Assembly: GCA_009103225.1 (NCBI GenBank)
Contig: RHPI01000193.1
Span: 492,650 to 556,649 of the forward strand
Length of the DNA: 64,000 nt
Reading direction: 5' to 3'
Source of the DNA: Chlorokybus atmophyticus
Taxonomy: Eukaryota > Streptophyta > Chlorokybophyceae > Chlorokybales > Chlorokybaceae
Part shown: positions 35,100 through 45,570 of the stretch, piece after piece
Layout: each line of letters opens with the position of its first letter
Numbering within the stretch: the stretch's first letter is position 1
Program-made: the position numbers and the translations under genes
The notes under the pieces: generated by a model
What the model saw: only the letters and a program-made list of their open reading frames with translations
Told to the model about the DNA's origin: nothing
Databases searched by the model: none

Positions 35100-37675
35100 T
35101 TACGAACGACCGTTCAGCTCCATCTGCCCTGTGTCTTTGTATCTATCGGAGGTCGGCAGCCCCGAACCACCTGTACCACTCGCATCTCTTCCGGCCTGCT
35201 TCAGCGCGATGTACGCCGGTATTGGCGTGAACACAAAACCGAGGCACGCCGCGAATATGAGCTTGTATATCTGTACATAGCAGCAACACATTGAATTACG
35301 CACGTACTCACACGCAAGCTCGAACGCGCGCGCACGCTTTGCTCGCCCGCGCAGTTATACACACACACGTGTGCGCGCGTGCGCACACGTGTGTGTGTAC
35401 GCAGCAAGACCCCACGTGTACACACACACGCGCACACATACTCGCACAGCATGCATGCGCATGCGCATACACGAGCACAACCAGCTACTAGGACACGCCC
35501 CCACCCCACCCCACCCCACCCACCACCCACACCACACCCACACCACACCCACCCAACCCACACACTCGTCCTCACCGGCGGTGCCGGCCACCCCCCGATG
35601 GTGTCGCTCCCGTACGTCCCCGCCAGCGCCCCGACGGCGATGGGCCAGGAGGGGAGGAACGTCAGGGCGCTGAAGGCGAGGCCGCGGATGACGGCGGCGA
35701 CGAGACGGGGGAAGAAGCCGAGGCGGGAGGAGGTGAGGTCCATGTTGCCGCGGCAGAGCCAGTAGTACCAACCCTGGGAAAGGGGATGCAAGGGTGAGCG
35801 CACGCACCCGCACACACACGTGCACACAAACACACACACACGCGCGCGCGCACTATGACGGATACCAAGCTCAGCATGTACGCAAAGCTTATGTGCGGTG
35901 TGCTCGATACATTTTTTTTAATCTACTAGCTAATATGTGTGTTGTGAGGGTCAACAGATAACGAGCCAACTTGTAGCAGTAAGTTGTGAACAGTAGATAA
36001 GGTCGACTCGTGCGCCACATGCACACTCAACCATACAATGCAGCGGTCAGCAAAACATACGCACCACACTTGCACACTTTGCTCTGCTGATGTGAAGCCA
36101 CCTACACACACATGTGCACCCCTTTCTGTGGAATATGTGGTGTGGTAGACACGCTTGCACTGGTAAACCATACACGCCTCTCATGTACTACTCGTGCGTA
36201 CGCTATGTAATTGCTGCATATTTATACGGCATACAACTCAACTGTTGCATGCCATACACACTTGTGCACACTAATGCATCGGTGTAAACACGTCCGTACC
36301 ACAGTGAGGCAACAAGCTTGCACACAGACACCACAGCAATGCATCATCAACTGCTTTTGTCATAACAAGCAGACACTTAGAGCGCCACAATGCATACGAA
36401 TACAACAAGTGTACTATGCACTTATGCACACCCTACACTCATGCACGCTTATTGTCATCGCACAGTGTGTTGCATCCCTCAGCGTGCAACTTGTGTAGCA
36501 ATTCACACTTGTGCACTTGGTCGACACATTGTTGTGTTACACACCGAACTCTCCTCACCGTGTCCCATTTGTGGTTCCACGGCAGCGGCCTTATCCCGTA
36601 CTTTCCCTTCCTCACGTCCGCGCGCACCGACGCGCCCGCGATCACCCACGTCAGGGTGTTCTGGACGAAGATCGTCACCGCCGTGTCGCCTGCGAGTGGC
36701 ACAACATTACCACATGGTTGGATAACAGACACACATGACCGCACACGCACGCAGGCATGCACATGAGCACGCGCATGCACACACACACACGGAGTGTGCA
36801 CGCGCGCATATGCGCGTGTGTGCGCGCGGGGTTTGCTGCTATGTGGCTAAGGCACATAAGGAGCACTGGCATGTAAAGTCTGACCATAGTGATGTGTTGT
36901 TGCTGCTGTTGCTGCTGTTGTTGTTGCTACTGTCACATGCATAGAAGTGTTGTGTGAAAGGGGTGGTAGGTATGGGTGGTGGTTTGTAAAGCGCCAGGTT
37001 CAATAAAACTCACAACATACGGTATGCATGCATGTGCTCGTGAACAGAGAGTCCACAGTAGTAAACAACATGCACGCATTCACCATTACGAACTGGAAAC
37101 GCTGCATGTACTGACTTGGTAGATACACTGACATGCATTCAGGGAATGTCGGTCTTCTTGTCAGAATAATGTGTGCTTATACAATGTTCACAGGTTGATG
37201 TTATTACCAAGATTTGTAAAGGCATATGCATGCAGCCCCACTGAACCCCAAACACCACAGCTGCAGCAACGAAGCAAAAGCAACAATGCTGGCGCTTTCA
37301 CACACAAACTTCTGTACATGCATGAGGGTAAAACGAATCACAAAAATGACAGGCCAATACCTGAAGTAACGGCAAGGCTACAATGGATTGAACAAATGAA
37401 ACCCTACTGCAAGCACGTTGAGGGTTTTTACCTGCCAGCGTGTTGGGCAGCTTCCATACGCGGACGTTATCGGCGCTGTGGTACATTGCGGCGGCGATGC
37501 CAAAGTTGATGGCGCCATCAAGCACCGCCGCCCCCAGACAGAACAAGATCAGCAAGTACAGGAACGTTCTCGACATCGCCATCGCCGCCGCCGCCAACGA
37601 CAACGCCAATGGCACCGCCAATGCCGCCAACAGGGACAATACTTCCAGCTCATAGTGGAAGTTCCAGCGTGTCAT
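35100..37675 (-). CDS. Multi-pass membrane protein of unknown function
   Basis: Four exons close in phase: 37432-37675, 36559-36689, 35576-35773 and 35100-35270, giving 247 aa. The start MTRWNFHYELEVLSLL is the only ATG in the frame. Hydrophobic segments are visible near residues 11-33, 38-65, 82-102, 155-175 and 190-210, so roughly five or six membrane helices, with a polar C-terminal tail (SGLPTSDRYKDTGQMELNG). Conserved-looking blocks are ADNVRVWKLPNTLAGDTAV, GKYGIRPLPWNHKWD and NMDLTSSRLGFFPRL. The WKLPNTLAGD block reminds me of uncharacterised fungal membrane proteins (possibly the DUF2456 group), but I cannot confirm this. It is divergent to UNG with only 251 bp between start codons. 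Confidence 0.75.
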
Positions 37676-37926
37676 ATTGTGGGCTGTATCTTCCAAGCTT
37701 AAGCACGGAAGGTAGCGCGCAAACCGCACAAGCCGCACAAGTGTACATAGCTTGTGCGGCCGTTGGCGGGAAAACTTTTACAAAAGGGTTGAATGCAGTG
37801 GCTCTGATTTGCGTTGGCGGCGGCGGCGGCGGTGTTGGCGTTGTGGTTGGCGTTGTGGTCGGCGAGGTGGCTGGGGTTGTACTTCAGGGTGTGAATCTGG
37901 CTTCTCTTGTTGCTAGAGCTGCGCCA
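37676..37926. promoter_or_regulatory. Short bidirectional promoter
   Basis: Only 251 bp lie between the start codons of the membrane protein (minus) and UNG (plus). The segment is GC-rich with GGCGGCGG and GTTGGCGTTGTGG repeats and no TATA box that I can see, as expected for a CpG-type shared promoter. Confidence 0.45.
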
Positions 37927-40067
37927 ATGGCGCGGCGGCAGGCGTCTCTGGGGTCGTTCTACCAGGTACCTAAGCGGGTGTGCGTGCGCCAGGAGAAGCT
38001 CTCTGCCATAGCAGGCGGCGGCGAGGTGGAGGAGGAGGGCATTGCCAGGCATGTGAAGGATGTGGTAGATGAATGCAATGTGAGTGGTCTTACAGTTGAG
38101 CAGAAGCAACGAGCAGAGAAGAACCGCCTGGCTGCTGCAGCACGATGCTGCCAGCGAAAAGCGGAGCAGGTGGCTGCTGAAGCCGCAGGCAAGCTCAAAG
38201 AGTGCAATTTCTGTTATTTCTGTTGTTGTTGTTGTAAATGTTGTGTGTGATATAGCAATAGCAGCTATGCAAACACATCTGTGGTAGCAGTTGAAATTCC
38301 AACTGTTTAACTAGTGTACTGCATGCACTGGTAATGAATGCAGCAGCATAGTGCTGCTGCATTCATAAACTGTGCTTCATACCCTCCAATGCTATTCGTA
38401 CATAATGTGTCATAACGTTTGCATGGACAATGACCTGTGCAACCAGCGCTTTGCACTGGTGGTGAGCTCTACTATCAGAACAATTATTACGTGCATGCAC
38501 AGTTGCCTCCAATGCACCACAGACATGTAGTGGTCCACTACAGCTTATAAACGATAGTATGAATTAAATGAGAACTGCAATGCACTGCGTCATTGGCGCA
38601 ACTGCTGCTTCACACAGAGAACTAATCAAGTTGATACCATAGCACAGTGCAGCGGTGCAGCTTTGCATTCAAGTCAATGCTATTACCTTGCCCGTATGTG
38701 TCTGTGTGTATGTGTGCATGCGTGCGTGGGCATGTGTGGGCATGTGGGCGCGCGCGTGTACACACGTGCATGCATGTGCGTGTATGGAGCATCGAGCCGA
38801 CCCCACACCATAGGGACTTGTGCTTCAACTCGACACGTGCATGTATCGGATCTGCATTGCCCATTGACACTGTCATTGTTGCTCCAGAGAGGGGGAAGTA
38901 CCCTGAGCTCCAGCTGCTGCTGACTGAACGCTCGTGGCGTGAAGCCCTGGCCGACCAGTTCACACGACCCTACTGGACCAACCTGCAGGTGTGACAAGTG
39001 GGGTCCTTGACAGACCTGAGCCTCTGCGTCGATAGCATGCGCTTGACATAGTCATGCACACACACTCACACACACGTGTGCACGAATGCGCACACATGCA
39101 CATGCACACACGCACACTCCCACTCACCCACTCTCTCCTCCCCGCAGTCTTTCCTCCACCAAGAGCACTCCTCTTCCCTCCCCGTCTTCCCCCCTCCCCC
39201 CCTCCTCTTCCACTCCCTCAACCTCGCCCCTCTCCCTTCCATCAAAGTCGTCGTCCTCGGCCAGGACCCGTACCACTCGCCCGGCCAGGCCATGGGGTTG
39301 TCATTCAGCGTGCCGGAAGGGGTCAGGGTGCCGAGCAGTTTGGGCAATGTGTTCAAGGAGATGGAAGGGGATTTGGAGGGGTGGGCGAGGCCGAAGAGCG
39401 GGGATCTGACCAAGTGGGCGGCGGAGGTGAGGGGGATGCATGCGGGTGTGGAAGGTGTTTGAGTACACGTGTGCGTGTGGGTGTGGGCGTGGGTGTATGT
39501 GCACGCGTGCGCATGGGCGTGCATGTGTATGTGCATGTGTGCATGCTCGAGCATGTGCGCATGTGTACTTGCGTGCTAGTGTGTGTGCATTCTATGCACG
39601 CATCGATTCACAGCTACATGTGTGTACTGATACCCACAATCTGCTGTGTTTACTGCAGGGTGTGCTCCTGCTCAACGCCGTGTTGACAGGTACGCTAGGA
39701 TAGATTGATTGCAAGTGTACATGCACATGCAAACACATGCACAACCCATCTATGTCAACGCATGTACACACGCAAGCTTAAGCGCATATGTGTACACGTG
39801 CACACATGAGAACATGTGCACGTGAGAACATGCATGCGCACAACTCTGCTTGCACGCACACATATTGCCACAAGTACCAACAGCCTATTGTTGCTAATCC
39901 AACACTATTCACTCCATCCGCAGTGCAAGCCCACCAGGCGAACTCGCACGCGAAGAGGGGTTGGGAGCACTTCACCGACGCGGTGATTAGGACGCTCGCG
40001 ACGCAGAGGGAGGGCATCGCGTTCCTGCTGTGGGGACAGGCGGCACAACAGAAAGCAAAGTGAGGAC

Positions 40068-40118
<51 letters not shown>

Positions 40119-40491
40119 AGTGCGTTAAGCACGCACGGACATGTGTGTGGTGTCCGCGCGTGCGGGCGGGTATGTTTGCCCGTGTGTGCGCGTGCGCATG
40201 TGTGCGCGTATGGATTGAGGGGCTAGTACCAGTGGCCTCATCGTGGTCGCAATGTGTGGCACAATCGCAGGATTGTTGACGAGAAGAAGCATCTGGTGCT
40301 CCGATCGGCGCACCCGTCCGGTTTATCGGCCAATCGCGGCTTCTTCGGTTGCAGGTACTGACACAACAACTTTGCTTGTCTCAGCATGTGGTGTTGACTT
40401 GACGGAAGATGTCTGTCCATGCAGACACTTTTCCAAGGTGAATGCGCATCTGGTTGCGCGGGGACTCGAGCCCATCAATTGGCAGCTATAG
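37927..40491 (+). CDS. UNG: Uracil-DNA glycosylase, nuclear form with PIP-box
   Basis: Removes uracil from DNA in base-excision repair. Seven exons close in phase: 37927-38188, 38888-38988, 39148-39426, 39659-39689, 39924-40059, 40271-40354 and 40425-40491, giving 319 aa. The catalytic core has the water-activating loop [50 protein letters not shown] and the Leu-intercalation loop [20 protein letters not shown]. The N-terminus (residues 5-12, QASLGSFY) is a textbook PCNA-binding PIP-box (QxxLxxFY). A later segment, [19 protein letters not shown], resembles the RPA-binding helix of human UNG2. The first intron (38189-38887) starts with a GC donor. The core is about as long as in other eukaryotes. 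The (TG)n tract of intron 5 begins directly after its GTGAGG donor. Confidence 0.96.
38334..38366. repeat. Perfect 15-bp inverted repeat in UNG intron 1
   Basis: ATGAATGCAGCAGCA (38334-38348), a 3-nt loop (TAG), then TGCTGCTGCATTCAT (38352-38366). It lies in the GC-donor intron of UNG. Confidence 0.92.
40071..40110. repeat. (TG)20 microsatellite
   Basis: Twenty uninterrupted TG units, starting about ten bases after the donor of UNG intron 5. Confidence 0.95.
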
Positions 40492-40897
40492 CGCACATAC
40501 ACGCACGCATGCACGCACGCTTCCTTTCCCATGCAATTTACAATTGTACATACGAGTGAGTACGAGCGACAGACAGCTGAGCTGCAACACAATTGTGTAC
40601 CGATAAATAAGCGAATTCCATCTGCATGCATTAGGCAAGAAGACTCTTGTATTTACAGGCTTTTGCTACCACAACAAGAGCAGCAACACCAGTGACAAAA
40701 GTAACTGAACAACAACAAACTCAACACACTACAACATCAGAATGTAGCAAAACGTGTATAGAAGTACACAATACACATGCATGTCCTGCATTTGATGTAC
40801 ACAGCTTATTTACCCCCCCATCCAAAAGTTACCCAACTCTCCCACTCCTCCACTCTCCAACTCTCCCACTCACCCTACTAGTCCCCACCCAAACCCG
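40492..40897. other. Tail-to-tail gap of UNG and ENOD93-like gene
   Basis: About 0.4 kb of 3' flanking DNA, rich in A and C, with CTCCCACTC repeats at 40830-40880. No gene. Confidence 0.5.
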
Positions 40898-42563
40898 TCA
40901 TCTAGTATCATGCGCATTGTCATGCGCGTTGTTATGTTCCTTGTGATGTGCGATGTGGTGGGCATTGTGGTGTCCGTTGTTGTGTGCATGCGATGCCACA
41001 TCGGTGTCGACCCTCCTCTTGGCCATGGCTTCGGCGATCTGCCGCGACGAGCGTCGGCAGCAGTTGAGGTGGGTCTTCTCGGCGGCGATGAAGAAGGAGG
41101 CAACGCCGGCTGGGAAGGGGGGCAGAGAAAAGGGTGAGAAGTGGGTGGGTGGTGAAAGGGGAAGGTGTGGGGAGGGATGATGTTGTGGGAGGAATGATGC
41201 TGTGATGTGAGGCTTGGGTGGGTGTGGATTGTGGTTTGTGTGTGGGTGTTGCATGCAGTATTGCGTGTGGTGCTGTGTCTTTGTCGTGGTGTGGAGTGGT
41301 GGTCTAGTGTGGTATGGTGTGGAGTAGACGAGTGGTGTGGTGACATGGGTGCGGCGCGGTGGACTCTGGTGGTGTTATACGGCATGGTATGGTACACAGT
41401 GTCGAATGTCGAATGCAGATTGGAGTGTCCACACGCGCAGTTGTGCATGCGCATGCGTACACACGCATGCACAACCGTGCTATGTGCGCAGACATGTGTG
41501 GTAACGTGTGTGTTTGGGCTTGTGCATATGCGCATGGCTGTAACTGATGAGTGTGCGTGTGCGTGTGCACATGCGCACGCTGGTGTGTACGTGCACATAC
41601 GTGCACATGCTGGTGTGCTTGAGTACGCGTGCGCGTGCGTGTAAGCGTGATGTAATCACAAGCGCTGCATGCATCCTTCAGTGCCACTGCACGCCCACAA
41701 ACCCTCCACACTCTCACCAGACGAGACCAGGAACGTTCGCCCCGGAATCGACACGCTCCGTCTAAACCATGGCGACAGCCGTACGGCCCCAGCCAGCGCC
41801 GCGCCCGAAGCCGCAAGCCACACCGCCGCGTTTGTTGCGCCGGCCTTCAGCGCCTCTGAAATTGAATGGATGAGGGATTGAGTGAGTGAGTGACTGAGTG
41901 AAGCAGTGACCGAGTCATTAGTTGGATAGGTGAACGAGTAAAAGATTCGAGGAATGGTTCAGTGACTGAGTGCATGAGTGAATAAGCGGATGAATGTATG
42001 CACCGTTGATTGGATAGTGTATTTTGTGTAGAACAGCATGCAACATCAATTGTTAAAAAAGAAAGTTCACTTAGACTCAGAGTGTGGGGCAGCATACTAC
42101 TTACCGGTACACAATTCTCCTCGAATATCTTAGGCCCAACACAACTAGCTTAGGTAACTAGGAAGTAGACCATCCGTTGTCCGCTTGTATCCAATCCAAC
42201 CACTTGCATGCGTGTAAACGTGCGTGCGAAGCATGCAAAACAGTGCCCGCCACAAACCCTGGTGGAAACCAAAAGATGACATGTGCACCTGGACTGTGGC
42301 TCGTCGGCTTACTTTACTGTCAAAACTGGTCGACCGGTCATTCTCACAGCAAGCCCTGACTGAGTGAGGAACCCAGCCTCATGCTTGAACCAACGGATGA
42401 TCACACATGCAAGTACTAAAGTTGAAACGTTCTGTTTACAAGTGCTTGTATTTCACCCTCACTCTCTCACTCAATTTCTCTCTCTCTCTCTCCCCTTACC
42501 TGAGCGGCACCGCACAGCAGCCTCATAATTGGCCGCCGCCGCCTCCTCCGCCGACACCGACAT
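40898..42563 (-). CDS. ENOD93: ENOD93-like membrane protein with His/Asn-rich tail
   Basis: Three exons close in phase: 42500-42563, 41718-41855 and 40898-41109, giving 137 aa. The body follows the early nodulin 93 family: YEAAVRCRSEALKAGATNAA, a Leu/Ala-rich helix (WLAASGAALAGAVRL), SPWFRRSVSIPGRTFLVSS, then a second helix (AGVASFFIAAEKTH) and CCRRSSR. Plant family members have the same order: basic N-terminal helix, two membrane helices, and an (A)ADK-type motif before a basic end. Plant ENOD93 is a small mitochondrial protein linked to respiration and nitrogen response. Unusually, the C-terminus continues for about 35 residues as a His/Asn/Ala-rich tail (for example HNNGHHNAHHIAHHKEHNNA), built from degenerate imperfect repeats. 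This could bind metal or be unstable low-complexity sequence. The family call is from remembered similarity. Confidence 0.78.
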
Positions 42564-43844
42564 GGACCACCCACCCCGCAACACCCCTTCGGCGGCGTCC
42601 ACGAAGAACAACACCCACCACACCAACAACGAGGACGAGGGCGAGGGCGAGGACGCCGACCACAGTGTGTGAACTGAATGTGTTGTTTGCTTTGTGATTC
42701 ACATAGCACTTACGGCAATTTACCCGCACTCGAGTGATTGATGACTCATGAATCATGAGTCAGTGATCAAAGCTCGCCAACTGGGTTGCATTTTCCTGGC
42801 ACAGGACAATGCCGCCTCTTCCTCGCTGTGGTTGCTGGTATGGACGAGGTAGGCGGCGGTGGGCGCACTTGGGTGCGGGGTTTGAGGGCATTGTCGTAGC
42901 TAGCTGATGCTGTGAGCGACGTCAGTGAGGAGAGGGGGAATTGCGGGGGAGCGCCCGGCAACTCGCTGCCGCCTGAGGTCGCCATCCCCTGCCTGGTGAG
43001 CCATAACCTTCTGCTGCGTTAGCAAGCGCAGCGAGCTTGCTTTTGCAACAACTCGCTTCTCGGTTTTACAACCATCAGTAGTAGTCACAGCCGGCCGGCA
43101 AGGCAGTAAGGTTCGGTGCTTGACTAAGCAGCTTTGTTTGCACAGCTGGGGGTTTTTTTCGGGACGCTGTTGTTGGGTGTTGTGCGCTAGGTTACACGCA
43201 GCACTTAGCGTAAAGGCGTTGTCGCTGACGGAGCCTTTGTGTGGTACCCCCTTGCGAACCACTGGGTTGTTATGGTTATCACGACACGAGATTGTCACAA
43301 TGTCTTTGTGCTGGCAAGCATGTAGCCTGAATTGCCTTGATCCTCTGTATGTTGGTCCCCTCGCTAGTTTGTTCGGGTTCTACTCGGGTTTTGTCCCCTG
43401 CTTTATCGGTTACGGTTGGCATGCAGAAGCGTGTTGTACGCATGCAGCACGCTCGCCAGCCCATTCACTGATCTTTTTGAAACAAGGTCGGCAATCTTGC
43501 ACAAGACACAAAAACATAGGCATGCGTATGGTCTCTGACAGTTTTCGAACTACAGTCGCATGAGTTATGCATTTTTCATGCGCATCTGTGAACAAGGCTG
43601 GCTTGCTCGCCCCAATGTGGCTTAGTGCTGCAGTGCTTGTCCTTTGCATGTTGCGGTCGCAGTTTTGTTGGTTTAGAAGTTGGAACTGATATCTCTGTAG
43701 GCAAAAGGATTGTCTCACACCAAGCTCTTCACCACCGCTCATCACTTCTGCATGCCACAGTACAGATGATGCTAGCAGTCCCCTCCTGACGGATGCTCCG
43801 AAAGCAGCATGCAAGGTCGTTGGCCTAAGGTCATTGGCATAGGC
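42564..43844. other. Divergent gap between ENOD93-like gene and next gene
   Basis: A single ATG frame on the minus strand at 42767-42985 (72 codons, Pro/Ser/Ala-rich) is open, but it has no family signal and could be chance. No other exon chain is seen. Confidence 0.35.
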
Positions 43845-45240
43845 ATGGCCAATGACATACGGTTCATTGGCGGTGGATATGACATGCCTGCAGACGGCAT
43901 CTACGGCAACGGCCCAAGTAAGTTGACAGTACTTGTTTGTCAGTGATAGCTGAGTACCCAAATTGTACATATTGCAGATGTGCTGGATGTCTACTTTCAA
44001 CCGATCAGGAGCCAGTGTCATCAGTGCAGCGTGTGACCATAAGATTTCGGAACAGATACCATTCCGTGTATATGAGGCGCACTGCGGCTGTGGCAATTCT
44101 AGTGGATGACGCTAACCAACAGACAAGTAAGCATCTTGATGCACGACGTTGAAGCATCCCTGTGCTTGGCACCTGCTAGCATTGCAATGGTCTCGGTTGA
44201 CACTGTGGGATTCAGGGTAACTTGATTACATCAGGGCATCTAGGCCAACGCTATACAGCCATCCATTCCGTGAGGACGGAAATCCTTCTTTTGACATGTA
44301 AGTATTTTCACTGCCTGTTCGCTGTTGTAATGCACCTGCCCAGTATGCATCATGGTGTGCCTGTCCTCGTGCATGTGTGAGAGTAGCTGTGCTTCCTGCA
44401 TAGGTACTTTACACGGCGCCACAGATTTCACTACGTTAGCGACTGTCGCTTGCCAGTGGAGCAACAGTGATACCTCCCACCGGTGCGGGTGCAGTACTGC
44501 TGTGCTGCGTAATGATGGTGAAGCAGTGTGGTTTGCATCAATATGCAATTGCTCACCCCGCATGGCAGGTTATGTGCCTAGGAAACCCTGGCCACCATTT
44601 CCTCTGCTGAAAAGGCTTTCAATTATTAGGAATGGCTACGTCTTCTACAAAGATGCCTACAAACCTGTTCAAGTTCAAGGCAATGTACCCTGGTTTGCGT
44701 ATTGCGATGCGGGCTGCGTCGATCGCCCTCTGGAAGTGTTGACACAGGAGGAGTTAGAAGACAACTATTGGGATATTCTTGGCAGAAGGCCCCAACGACA
44801 TAGGTGCCAACATAAGCACTATTATCATTTGCTGTAGGCATGGCTGACGTCACATGCTAGCGAAACCTTGTATGCCCAAAGTTTGACCTACTGGGCTTGT
44901 TTGCAGCTTGTAACCAACAACTGATGCCGGCAGATGAGCAGACTTGTTGGCAGCCACTAAGCAGGCCATAGCTGCGGGCGTTCTCATTCAGTATGCCAAG
45001 CGCTGCACAGGTTGGTCCATGAAAACTGCAGTGCATGTGCACATGGTTTGTTGTATATTAGTCATCAATGGTGGAAGCGAGGTTGACACTACTTGTTGTA
45101 GTGTTTTGGTCTTTCACACCAAAACTGTTGTCACGGCCATGGTTTCCTGCTGGCAAGTGGCTTATAGCATGGCTTTCAGGGCAAGAGGTGAAGGACAAGA
45201 CGGCAGCACGTTAGAGGCTCCTCTCAATAGCACATCGTGA
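43845..45240 (+). CDS. Unrecognised multi-exon gene, structure partly resolved
   Basis: Segments that look coding: 43845-43917 (ATG start, MANDIRFIGGGYDMPADGIY), 44244-44297, 44569-44803 (encoding YVPRKPWPPFPLLKRLSIIR, then FYKDAYKPVQVQGNVPWFAY and LTQEELEDNYWDILG), an exon around 44948-45009 (LLAATKQAIAAGVLIQYAKR) and a last exon at 45181-45240 (ARGEGQDGSTLEAPLNSTS and stop). The first three close in phase; the later joins do not yet. A second reading of the exon at 44244-44297 (PTLYSHPFREDGNPSFDM) looks more protein-like than the in-phase one, so an exon may be missed. The short Met start, Trp/Pro/Tyr-rich middle and a late helix would suit a small organellar membrane-associated subunit, but I recognise no family. 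Confidence 0.45.
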
Positions 45241-45570
45241 CCTCACAATCCATGTCACCTGCTTTAGATAGAAGGAAGGAGTATTACCTCCTTTATGACA
45301 CTCTATAGCAATAGATTGACGTACTACACAAAACTGTTGATGTACGCTGCAGCATTGCAGGTGCATCCTACTCCTACAATGCCTACATTTATGAGAATAT
45401 ACCACTTTGCTAATAGGCCACAAGAAAGCTGCGCCTACCCTTGATCTACCAAGGTTCCACCCTAAGTTGCATCCTCATCTTCTGGACCTGTCCCCAGCAG
45501 CATAGGTACTCACTGCAACCACGAATGCAGCTCCAAAGGTAGCTATGACGCGTGTAATACTCATCGACAC

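Noticed and set aside
35355-35877. Minus-strand frames rich in Cys, Val and Arg near 35355-35877
   Set aside because: Shadow frames of the membrane-protein exon 35576-35773 plus the flanking TG/CG-rich introns.
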